12,435 nucleotides of DNA, taken from the NCBI GenBank assembly GCA_002083515.1, contig LWDN01000040.1, forward strand, positions 1 to 12,435, given 5' to 3'. Shown in pieces: positions 1-5,914 of this stretch. Numbering within the stretch: position 1 is the first letter of the stretch; each line of letters begins with the position of its first letter. Under the pieces are notes generated by a model that did not search any database, had not been told where the DNA came from, and saw only the letters and a list, made by a program, of their open reading frames with translations. The position numbers were made by a program, and so were the translations under genes. The DNA is from Proteobacteria bacterium HN_bin10 (GTDB lineage Bacteria; Pseudomonadota; Alphaproteobacteria; Caulobacterales; Aquidulcibacteraceae).

Positions 1-47
1 GACCCTCTCGGTGTAAACGAGACGCTCTACCGCTGAGCTAACCGCCC
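1..47 (-). tRNA. tRNA-Val(UAC), 5' part, cut by window start
   Basis: Read on the minus strand from 47, the sequence folds as the first part of a tRNA: acceptor 5' strand GGGCGGT, then TA, a D arm GCTC/GAGC with loop AGCGGTA, and an anticodon stem TCTCG/CGAGA enclosing loop TTTACAC. The anticodon is therefore UAC (valine). The T arm and acceptor 3' strand lie outside the window. The channel gene just upstream on the same strand overlaps the first 10 bases of this tRNA and takes its TAG stop from tRNA bases 8-10. Confidence 0.93.
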
Positions 48-853
48 GTGGCCCGTTTCGGGCGCACTCCTCTGGCCTTCCGCGCGCCGCGATGCAAGGG
101 CGCCGAGAGCTTGCCGCCGCAGCCCTTGCAATGGCGGGCGTCGGTGTCGTGCCGGTCGAGGCCGCAGCCAGCGCATGTCTCGATCCTCTGCCCCGGCATG
201 AACACCTTTTGTGCAATCGAAAAGAAAAGGCTGATGCCGGTGAGCATGAGCGCCACAGAGAAGATGCGGCCGAGCGCGCTATCGAGGGTGATGTCGCCGT
301 AGCCGGTGGTCGTCAGCGAGGTGACGACGAAATAGATCGCATCGACGAAATTATTGAGCTTCGGATGTTGGCCAAGAAACAGAGCTTGAGTGGCGCCGGC
401 CGCTAGGAAAATGAACGTGACCAGCGTGGCGATCGACTTGGTCAGGTCCTCAACATAGGTGTCGTCGAAGCGGCCCCGCGCCAGCACATTCCAAAAACGC
501 TCGCTTTGCACGACCGCCCAGAGCCGCAGGATGCGCAGGAAGCCCCAATTCGCCAGCAACGCCGGAAACAGCAGCGTCGCCAGGATGAAAAGATCGATCC
601 ACGTGATCGGGTATTTGAGCCAGCGGCTGAGCGTTCCCAATGCAAACAGCCGGGCCAAGAGATCGATCGCCAGGAACGCGGCGATGGCGGCGTCGACGAT
701 CCAGAACCAGCTGAGATGATCGATGAACTGGCTGACGATGAAAAATCCGATGATCAGCAGGTCGAGCGCCAGCAGCACGCCCTGGAAGCGCGCGGCGCTT
801 TCACTGTGGCCGAAATAGAGCGCCCGAACCCGTGAGCGAAACGAGGCGCTCAT
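38..853 (-). CDS. Six-TM potassium-channel-like protein with C-terminal zinc ribbon
   Basis: A 271-residue inner-membrane protein of the voltage-gated-like cation channel superfamily. Hydrophobic segments lie near residues 25-42, 49-70, 82-100, 104-116 (S4-like, with only R107 and R110 as regular basic residues), 141-160 and 194-215. The pore loop carries TTTGYGD at 181-187, the potassium selectivity filter. After the last helix comes a CxxC-x11-CxxC zinc ribbon (C227, C230, C242, C245) and then a basic tail. Weak S4 charge suggests limited voltage sensing; the ribbon may act in assembly or gating (inference). The start ATG overlaps the stop of the GFA-family gene (ATGA), so the two are probably translationally coupled. 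The last codons run into tRNA-Val, which supplies the stop. Physiological role and gating signal are unknown. Confidence 0.88.
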   Translation of the reverse strand: MSASFRSRVRALYFGHSESAARFQGVLLALDLLIIGFFIVSQFIDHLSWFWIVDAAIAAFLAIDLLARLFALGTLSRWLKYPITWIDLFILATLLFPALLANWGFLRILRLWAVVQSERFWNVLARGRFDDTYVEDLTKSIATLVTFIFLAAGATQALFLGQHPKLNNFVDAIYFVVTSLTTTGYGDITLDSALGRIFSVALMLTGISLFFSIAQKVFMPGQRIETCAGCGLDRHDTDARHCKGCGGKLSAPLHRGARKARGVRPKRATGG

Positions 854-1311
854 GAACCCTGATTGCTCGTCATCGACGCGAAGAACGCCGCCGACTTAGG
901 ATCGTCGCCGGTGCGCTCTCCCGGCACGTCCTCGCAGAACTTCACCCAGGGGATGCGGCTCTCAATCCCGTACTGAATGACGATGGGCGCGGCGCCCGGA
1001 TCGTCGAGCGAGCCGATGGTCACATAGAACCGCGCTTCAGGCAGGTCGTAGCTGAACGAAAGCGGCGTGCCGCAATCGCGGCAATAGGCGCGCTTGGCGA
1101 GATTCGAGCTGGTGAAGAAGGCCGGCTCGCCCTTCGTCCAGGCAAACTCGCTTTTCGGCGCGCCAGCCAACGCTGCGAACAGGCCGCCAGTGGCGCGCTG
1201 ACACATGCGGCAATGGCAGACGTGGGCATTCTGTGGGGCCACGTAAAGCGCGTAGCGGACCTTGCCGCACTGGCACCCGCCTGTGGCGATCGGTGTTTTG
1301 ACTTCACTCAT
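850..1311 (-). CDS. GFA / CENP-V family zinc protein
   Basis: A 153-residue cytoplasmic protein of the GFA family, named after glutathione-dependent formaldehyde-activating enzyme (Gfa). It has the seven family cysteines: CxC at C13/C15, CHCxxC at C32/C34/C37 and CxxCG at C77/C80, which bind structural and labile zinc ions. Length is usual for the family. Most members have no proven reaction; glutathione binding or S-hydroxymethylglutathione formation is known only for a few, so no specific substrate is claimed. The ATG start is separated by 53 bases from the divergent CoA-transferase start. The stop overlaps the start of the channel gene by 4 bases, giving a two-gene operon. Confidence 0.9.
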   Translation of the reverse strand: MSEVKTPIATGGCQCGKVRYALYVAPQNAHVCHCRMCQRATGGLFAALAGAPKSEFAWTKGEPAFFTSSNLAKRAYCRDCGTPLSFSYDLPEARFYVTIGSLDDPGAAPIVIQYGIESRIPWVKFCEDVPGERTGDDPKSAAFFASMTSNQGS

Positions 1312-1326
1312 TGCGCCGCTCTACCA

Positions 1327-1359
1327 GCAGTCCAGCTGAGTGCAAAGCGAGGCAGTCCA
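1327..1359. repeat. 8-bp direct repeat in a divergent promoter region
   Basis: GCAGTCCA occurs at 1327-1334 and again at 1352-1359, 25 bases apart start to start, within the 53-base gap between the divergent GFA-family and CoA-transferase genes. Two identical 8-mers in so short a gap are suggestive of a paired regulator site, but no regulator gene is nearby and the second copy sits close to the CoA-transferase start, where it could be chance. I see no convincing -35/-10 pair here. Confidence 0.3.
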
Positions 1360-1364
1360 ACCTT

Positions 1365-2585
1365 ATGACCAACACATCCAATCCAAAGGCCGCGCTCGCG
1401 GGCGTGCGTGTGCTTGATTTGTCGCGCGTGTTGGCCGGTCCGTGGGCGACGCAAATTCTGGGCGACTTCGGCGCCGACATCATCAAAGTCGAGAGGCCCG
1501 GCGCCGGCGACGACACCCGCTCCTGGGGGCCGCCCTTCCTGCCCGGCGCCAATCGCCACGGCGACGCCGCCTATTATCTCGCCGCCAACCGCAACAAACG
1601 CTCGGTGACCATCGATTTCGCCAAACCGGAAGGGGCCGAACTCGTGCGCCGGCTGGCGCCGCACTGTCAGATTCTGGTCGAAAATTTCAAAACCGGAGGC
1701 TTGAAGAAATACGGTCTGGACTATGCGAGCATCGCCAAACTCAATCCCGCGCTCGTCTATTGTTCGATCACCGGCTTCGGCCACACCGGGCCCTACGCCA
1801 AGCGACCCGGCTACGACTACATCATTCAAGGCATGGGCGGTTTGATGAGCCTGACCGGCGAACCCGAGGGCGAGCCGATGAAGAGCGCCGTGGCGGTCGC
1901 CGATCTTTTCAGCGGCATGTATGCGGTGACCTCCATTCTCGCGGCGCTGCGTCACGCCGAGCGCACCGGCGAAGGTCAACATCTCGATGTCGCTTTGCTC
2001 GACTGCCAGGTCGCCATGCTCGCCAATCTCGGGGCCAGCTATCTTGTCTCCGGCGAGACGCCGCAGCGCCTGGGCAATCAGCACGCGTCAATTGCGCCCT
2101 ATCAGGTGCTCGCAACCGCTGACGGTCACATCATCCTTGCGGTGGGCAATGACGGTCAGTTCCGCGACTTTTGCGCCGCCGCCGGGGTCGCGCTGCATGA
2201 AGATGCCCGCTTCGCCACCAACGAAGCACGCGTGGTTCACCGCGCGGCGCTGACCGAGGCGCTACGCCCGATCCTTGCGTTGCGCTCGACTTCAGAGTGG
2301 ATCGCGGTGCTAGAACGCGCCGAAGTTCCGTGCGGGCCGATCAACACGCTGCCGCAAGTCTATGCCGATCCGCAGGTGGCCGCGCGCGGGCTCGTCCAGG
2401 AGGTCGCGCGGCCAAACGGCGAGAGCGTGCGGATTACATCCAATCCGGTGCGCATGAGCGAAACGCCGGCTGACCTGCGGCTGGCGCCGCCCGTCTTGGG
2501 GCAGGACACCGACTCAGTGTTGCGAGACATGCTCAACGCCGACGCAATCGACATCGCCCGGTGGCGAGACGTCGGCGTGATCTGA
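1365..2585 (+). CDS. Family III CoA-transferase (CaiB/BaiF type)
   Basis: A 406-residue enzyme of the formyl-CoA transferase / carnitine CoA-transferase family, which moves CoA between carboxylic acids through an aspartyl-CoA thioester. The N-terminal motif RVLAGPWATQ (21-30) and the nucleophile Asp170 in VADLFSGMYA are intact, and length is normal. The substrate cannot be told from sequence and no pathway partner is adjacent. I chose ATG 1365 (protein MTNTSN...). An in-frame TTG at 1311 would add 18 unconserved-looking residues and overlap the divergent gene's start. A GAGG at 1349-1352 could serve as a somewhat distant Shine-Dalgarno. The gene faces tRNA-Gly at its 3' end, 83 bases away. 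Confidence 0.93.
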   Translation: MTNTSNPKAALAGVRVLDLSRVLAGPWATQILGDFGADIIKVERPGAGDDTRSWGPPFLPGANRHGDAAYYLAANRNKRSVTIDFAKPEGAELVRRLAPHCQILVENFKTGGLKKYGLDYASIAKLNPALVYCSITGFGHTGPYAKRPGYDYIIQGMGGLMSLTGEPEGEPMKSAVAVADLFSGMYAVTSILAALRHAERTGEGQHLDVALLDCQVAMLANLGASYLVSGETPQRLGNQHASIAPYQVLATADGHIILAVGNDGQFRDFCAAAGVALHEDARFATNEARVVHRAALTEALRPILALRSTSEWIAVLERAEVPCGPINTLPQVYADPQVAARGLVQEVARPNGESVRITSNPVRMSETPADLRLAPPVLGQDTDSVLRDMLNADAIDIARWRDVGVI

Positions 2586-2602
2586 CACGAGATCTCGTTC
2601 GC

Positions 2603-2616
2603 GCAACGGCAGTTGC
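2603..2616. terminator. Weak hairpin between convergent CoA-transferase and tRNA-Gly
   Basis: GCAAC-GGCA-GTTGC forms a perfect 5-bp stem with a 4-base loop, and a 12-bp perfect palindrome (ACGAGATCTCGT) lies just before it at 2587-2598. The position between two convergent transcription units suits a bidirectional terminator, but neither strand has a clear T tract, so this is only a candidate. Confidence 0.25.
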
Positions 2617-2668
2617 AGAATGTTGGAGGCGCCTTTGCCCATCTCTCCAGGCCGGACAATCTGAGCGA

Positions 2669-2742
2669 TGGAGCGGGTAGAGGGAATCGAACCCTCGTCT
2701 TCAGCTTGGAAGGCTGCGGCTCTACCATTGAGCTATACCCGC
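2669..2742 (-). tRNA. tRNA-Gly(UCC), complete with encoded CCA
   Basis: Read from 2742, 74 bases fold as a full cloverleaf: acceptor GCGGGTA/TACCCGC, D arm GCTC/GAGC, anticodon loop CTTCCAA (anticodon UCC), a 4-base variable loop, T arm GAGGG/CCCTC with loop TTCGATT, discriminator T and a templated CCA. The outermost anticodon-stem position is a G-A mismatch. It follows tRNA-Tyr on the same strand after a 54-base spacer and is probably cotranscribed with it. Confidence 0.97.
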
Positions 2743-2766
2743 ACGCGCGGTGCACTCCTGGCGTAG

Positions 2767-2799
2767 CCATCCGAAGCTCGCTTCGCGAGCGTAGGATGG
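2767..2799. repeat. Palindromic hairpin between tRNA-Tyr and tRNA-Gly
   Basis: An imperfect 33-base palindrome: outer arms CCATCC (2767-2772) and GGATGG (2794-2799), a 3-base internal loop on each side (GAA/GTA), inner arms GCTCGC (2776-2781) and GCGAGC (2785-2790), and a TTC apex. On the minus-strand tRNA transcript the outer arm contains the CCA terminus of tRNA-Tyr (2797-2799). It could be a processing signal, a transcription attenuator or a small palindromic intergenic repeat. No second copy is visible in this window. Confidence 0.7.
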
Positions 2800-2882
2800 T
2801 GGAAGGGGCTGGATTCGAACCAGCGTACGCTCGCGCGGGCAGATTTACAGTCTGCTGCCATTAACCACTCGGCCACCCTTCC
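2797..2882 (-). tRNA. tRNA-Tyr(GUA), complete with encoded CCA
   Basis: Read from 2882, 86 bases make a class II tRNA with a long variable arm. The acceptor pairs GGAAGGG with CCCTTCC, the anticodon stem is GCAGA/TCTGC around CTGTAAA (anticodon GUA), the variable arm is the GC-rich stretch before the T arm CTGG-TTCGAAT-CCAG, and discriminator A plus CCA are encoded. G34 of tRNA-Tyr is one of the four substrates of the queuosine pathway, two of whose genes (tgt, queA) lie nearby. Confidence 0.97.
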
Positions 2883-2935
2883 GGCCATGCTTCCGCAAAG
2901 GCTGAAGCGCCTGTAAGCCAAGCCCCTCGATTTGC

Positions 2936-2939
2936 GGAG
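2936..2939 (+). promoter_or_regulatory. Shine-Dalgarno GGAG deciding the rlmB start
   Basis: GGAG lies 8 bases before ATA 2948, a normal spacing. None of the other candidate starts of rlmB (ATT 2930, CTG 3002) has a comparable purine-rich site, so this is the main evidence for the AUA start. Confidence 0.4.
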
Positions 2940-2944
2940 CGCGT

Positions 2945-2973
2945 CCTATACCCAAGCCACCTCCCCCACTCAA
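2945..2973 (-). promoter_or_regulatory. Candidate sigma-70 promoter for the tRNA-Tyr/tRNA-Gly operon
   Basis: On the minus strand, TTGAGT (2973-2968) and TATAGG (2950-2945) are separated by exactly 17 bases; each keeps the first four bases of TTGACA or TATAAT. Transcription would begin near 2938, giving a leader of about 55 bases before tRNA-Tyr. The site lies inside the 5' end of divergent rlmB, and the TAT of the -10 is the complement of the proposed ATA start of rlmB. This is inferred from sequence only. Confidence 0.4.
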
Positions 2974-3727
2974 GTCTGGCCGCGCGCGCCCGATCAACCC
3001 GCTGCCGCGCCGCGAGTTTGAGGAGGAGACCGGCGGGCCGTCCTGGATTTGGGGCGTCCACGCCTCGCTTGCGGCGTTGGCCAATTCCGCCCGCCGCATC
3101 GAGCGTGTCGTCGCGACACGCAACGCCGCCTCGCGGCTGCCAGAGGGGCTCGAACCCCAGATCCTCGACCCTGACGCCATCGATGGCATGTTGCCGCCCG
3201 GGGCCGTGCACCAGGGCATCGCGGTCCGCGCCTTCCCGCTCGAACCGCTCGCGCTGGAGGCCGCGTGCCTGCCGCCGGACGGGCGCAGCGTGCTCATTCT
3301 CGATGGCGTCACCGATCCACAGAATGTCGGCGCTGCGTTTCGCTCAGCAGCCGCCTTCGGCGCGCGCGCTGTGATCCTTCAGGATCGAAAGTCGCCGCCG
3401 CTGACCGGCGTGCTGGCGAAGGCGGCGGCTGGCGCGATCGAAATCGTGCCGCACGTTCGCGTCGCCAATCTCGGACGCGCTATCGAGACGCTGCGTGCAC
3501 ATGGGTATCTCACTGTCGCGCTTGAGGGCGAAGCTGAACTTGGCATCGCTGACGCCCTCTCGCCTGGGCGAGCGGCTGCGATTGTCGTTGGCGCCGAGGG
3601 CAAGGGGCTGCGCCCGGGCGTGGCCGAAGCCTGCGAGAAGCGCGCGCGCATACCTATTGCGCCATCGATGGAGAGTCTGAATGTCTCGGTCGCTGCGGCG
3701 ATCGCTCTCTACGAAGCGAATCGCTAA
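2948..3727 (+). CDS. rlmB: 23S rRNA (guanosine-2'-O-)-methyltransferase RlmB, apparent ATA start
   Basis: A SpoU/TrmH-family SPOUT methyltransferase, 259 residues from ATA 2948; RlmB methylates G2251 in the peptidyl-transferase P-loop of 23S rRNA. The N-terminal substrate-binding domain runs from about residue 33 (WIWGVHASLAALAN) to 110. The catalytic domain has motif 1 NVGAAFRSA (126-134), motif 2 VVGAEGKGLR (213-222) and motif 3 with MESLNVSVAA (241-250). No ATG, GTG or TTG exists in frame between the upstream stop (2903) and TTG 3077, and starting at 3077 would delete the conserved N-terminus. ATA 2948 has GGAG at 2936-2939, 8 bases upstream, and yields MPKPPPPLKS. ATT 2930 and CTG 3002 are alternatives without a visible ribosome-binding site. 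The product is confident; the start is not. It is divergent from tRNA-Tyr and ends one base from tgt. Confidence 0.9.
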   Translation: MPKPPPPLKSGRARPINPLPRREFEEETGGPSWIWGVHASLAALANSARRIERVVATRNAASRLPEGLEPQILDPDAIDGMLPPGAVHQGIAVRAFPLEPLALEAACLPPDGRSVLILDGVTDPQNVGAAFRSAAAFGARAVILQDRKSPPLTGVLAKAAAGAIEIVPHVRVANLGRAIETLRAHGYLTVALEGEAELGIADALSPGRAAAIVVGAEGKGLRPGVAEACEKRARIPIAPSMESLNVSVAAAIALYEANR

Positions 3728-3728
3728 G

Positions 3729-4841
3729 CTAACGCTCCGCCGCCAGCGTTCTGATCCCGGTCGCGAATTGAGCTAGGCTGCCCTCAGCAATGGCGCTGCG
3801 GAGCCGCGCCATCAAGAACTGGTAATAGGCTAGGTTGTGCCACGAGAGGAGAACTTGGCCCAGCAACTCGCCCGCCTTGAAGAGATGGTGCAGATACGCC
3901 TTCGAATACTCGCGGCTGGCGGGGCAATCGATGCGCGGATCGAGCGGTGATGTGTCCTCCGCATAGCGCGCATTGGTGATGTTGAGCGGTCCTGCGTCGG
4001 TCCATGCCTGACCATGGCGGCCTGAGCGCGTGGGCAGAACGCAGTCGAACATATCGATCCCGCGCACGACGGCTTCGACGATGTCGAGCGGCTTGCCGAC
4101 ACCCATCAGATACCTGGGGCGGTCTTGCGGCAGCAGCGGCGCGGTTACGTCGAGCGTGGCCAGCATGGCCTCTTGGCCTTCACCGACGGCTAGCCCGCCA
4201 ATGGCGTAGCCGTCGAAACCCTCGTTCACCAGCGCTTCAGCCGAGATACGCCGCAACTCCGGATCGACGCCGCCTTGCACGATCGCGAACAAGTTCTGCG
4301 TCTCGCGTGCGCCGAACGCCGTCTTGCAGCGCGCCGCCCAATCGAGCGAAAGCCGCATCGCCTTCTCAACATCGGCGCGCGGCGCGGGCAGCGCCGGACA
4401 CTCGTCGAGCTGCATGACGATATCGGCGCCAAACTGATCGGCTTGTAGTTCGATTGCGATCTCAGGCGTCAGCCTATGTTGGCTGCCGTCCACGTGACTA
4501 CGAAAGGTGACACCGTCTGAGTCCAGCTTTCGCAGCTGAGCCAACGACATGACCTGGTAGCCGCCGCTATCGGTGAGGATCGGCCTGTCCCAGCGCATGA
4601 AGCGGTGCAATCCGCCGAGCCGGGCCATGCGCTCGCCGCCGGGGCGCAGCATCAGATGATAGGTGTTGCCGAGGATGATGTCGGAGCCGGTCGCGGCTAC
4701 CTGCTCGACGGTAAGCGCCTTCACCGTGCCCGCCGTGCCCACCGGCATGAACGCCGGCGTGCGGATGTCGCCGCGCGGCGTGCGCAAGACGCCGGTGCGG
4801 GCGGCGCCGTCGCGGGCCGCAATCTCAAATGTGAAGCTCAT
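3729..4841 (-). CDS. tgt: tRNA-guanine transglycosylase with degenerate zinc site
   Basis: A 370-residue bacterial Tgt, which exchanges G34 for preQ1 in tRNAs for Asp, Asn, His and Tyr. The catalytic core is intact: Asp91 in TDSGGYQVMSL, Asp146 in QLDECPA, the QGG turn (189-191), AIGGLAVGEG (213-222) for base recognition, and the nucleophile Asp266 in GIDMFDCVLPTR. The C-terminal zinc site (CxCxxC plus His in the Zymomonas enzyme) is not: counting from the nucleophile, C318 is Ile304, C320 is Cys306, C323 is Ser309 and H349 is His335. The reading frame through this region is clean. The start ATG overlaps the queA stop (ATGA). It is the last gene of the gyrA cluster and converges on rlmB. Confidence 0.95.
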   Translation of the reverse strand: MSFTFEIAARDGAARTGVLRTPRGDIRTPAFMPVGTAGTVKALTVEQVAATGSDIILGNTYHLMLRPGGERMARLGGLHRFMRWDRPILTDSGGYQVMSLAQLRKLDSDGVTFRSHVDGSQHRLTPEIAIELQADQFGADIVMQLDECPALPAPRADVEKAMRLSLDWAARCKTAFGARETQNLFAIVQGGVDPELRRISAEALVNEGFDGYAIGGLAVGEGQEAMLATLDVTAPLLPQDRPRYLMGVGKPLDIVEAVVRGIDMFDCVLPTRSGRHGQAWTDAGPLNITNARYAEDTSPLDPRIDCPASREYSKAYLHHLFKAGELLGQVLLSWHNLAYYQFLMARLRSAIAEGSLAQFATGIRTLAAER

Positions 4842-5896
4842 TCAGCGCGCCATAACAGGCTCGCGTCGCCGTAGGAATAAAACCGATAGCGGTTGGCGAT
4901 GGCATGAGCGTAAGCGGCCTGCATGCATTCCAGCCCGGCGAAGGCCGACACCAGCATGAACAGCGTCGAGCGGGGCAAATGGAAATTGGTCCAAAGACCA
5001 TCGACAACACGGAACTTGTAGCCGGGCGTGATGAAAATGTCGGTGTCCCCGGCCTCGGCCCGCACGCGGCCGTTTTCATCGGCGGCAGATTCCAGCGAGC
5101 GCAGCGTCGTGGTGCCAATAGCGATCACACGCCGGCCTTCCGCCTTGGCCGAGTTGATCGCCGCCGCCGCTTCCTGCGAAATCTCGCACCACTCGCTGTG
5201 CATCACGTGGTCGGCGGTGTCCTCCGCCTTTACCGGGAGGAACGTGCCGGCGCCCACATGCAGCGTTATCTGCGTCCACACGACGCCGCGCTCGTCAAGC
5301 CGCGCGAACAACTCCTCGGTAAAGTGCAGGCCCGCGGTTGGTGCGGCGACCGCGCCGTCCTTCGCGGCGTAGATGGTCTGATAGTCCGACGCGTCCTGCT
5401 CGTCGGGCGCCCGCTTGCCCGATATGTACGGCGGCAGCGGCGGGGCGCCGATCTTTCCAATCGCTTCGTCGAGCGCCGCACCCGAACGGTCGAAGCGCAA
5501 TGTGAACTCGCCCTCGCCGGCCTTGCCCTCAATCGTCGCGAACAGACCGTCGTCGAAGAAAAGGCCGTCGCCTTCACGCAAGCGCTTGCCCGGCCTCGCC
5601 AAAGCGCGCCAACGATCGGCGCCGAGGCGTTCGATCAAGTTGAGCGACACGCGCACCACGGGTCCTTGTGGGTCGCGGCTCGGACGCACCGCCTTTAGAG
5701 CGGCAGGGATCACGCGCGTATCGTTGAACACCAAAAGATCGCCGGGGTGAAACAAGGCCGGCGCATCGCGGACACTCTTGTCTTCGAAGTGCCCCGCCGC
5801 CGTTACGTGCAGCAGACGCGCGCTGTCGCGCGGCCGCGCGGGACGAAGCGCGATCAACTCTTCCGGCAACTCGAAATCGAACAGATCGACGCGCAT
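4838..5896 (-). CDS. queA: S-adenosylmethionine:tRNA ribosyltransferase-isomerase QueA
   Basis: A 352-residue cytoplasmic enzyme that transfers and isomerises the ribosyl group of SAM onto preQ1 in tRNA, producing epoxyqueuosine, the step after Tgt. Family landmarks are the N-terminal LFDFELPEELIALRPARPRD, GDLLVFNDTRVIPA, AAPTAGLHFT in the middle, and FMLVSAFAG close to the C-terminus. Length is normal and the gene looks intact. ATG 5896 follows the cytoplasmic cyclophilin stop by 18 bases with only a weak Shine-Dalgarno, and its stop overlaps the tgt start, so queA and tgt are coupled. The remaining queuosine genes are not in this window. Confidence 0.97.
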   Translation of the reverse strand: MRVDLFDFELPEELIALRPARPRDSARLLHVTAAGHFEDKSVRDAPALFHPGDLLVFNDTRVIPAALKAVRPSRDPQGPVVRVSLNLIERLGADRWRALARPGKRLREGDGLFFDDGLFATIEGKAGEGEFTLRFDRSGAALDEAIGKIGAPPLPPYISGKRAPDEQDASDYQTIYAAKDGAVAAPTAGLHFTEELFARLDERGVVWTQITLHVGAGTFLPVKAEDTADHVMHSEWCEISQEAAAAINSAKAEGRRVIAIGTTTLRSLESAADENGRVRAEAGDTDIFITPGYKFRVVDGLWTNFHLPRSTLFMLVSAFAGLECMQAAYAHAIANRYRFYSYGDASLLWRAE

Positions 5897-5914
5897 CAGC
5901 GTCGGCCTAGCACA

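Noticed and set aside
1311..1364. TTG 1311 start for the CoA-transferase
   Set aside because: It would overlap the start codon of the divergent gene and add a tail unlike the family, which begins shortly before GVRVLDLSRVLAGPW.
1308..2084. 258-codon open frame antisense to the CoA-transferase
   Set aside because: It lies wholly opposite a well-supported enzyme gene and resembles no family; long antisense frames are expected in GC-rich DNA.
3077..3079. TTG 3077 as rlmB start
   Set aside because: It would remove the conserved start of the substrate-binding domain (WIWGVHASLAAL), which is encoded in the same frame just upstream.
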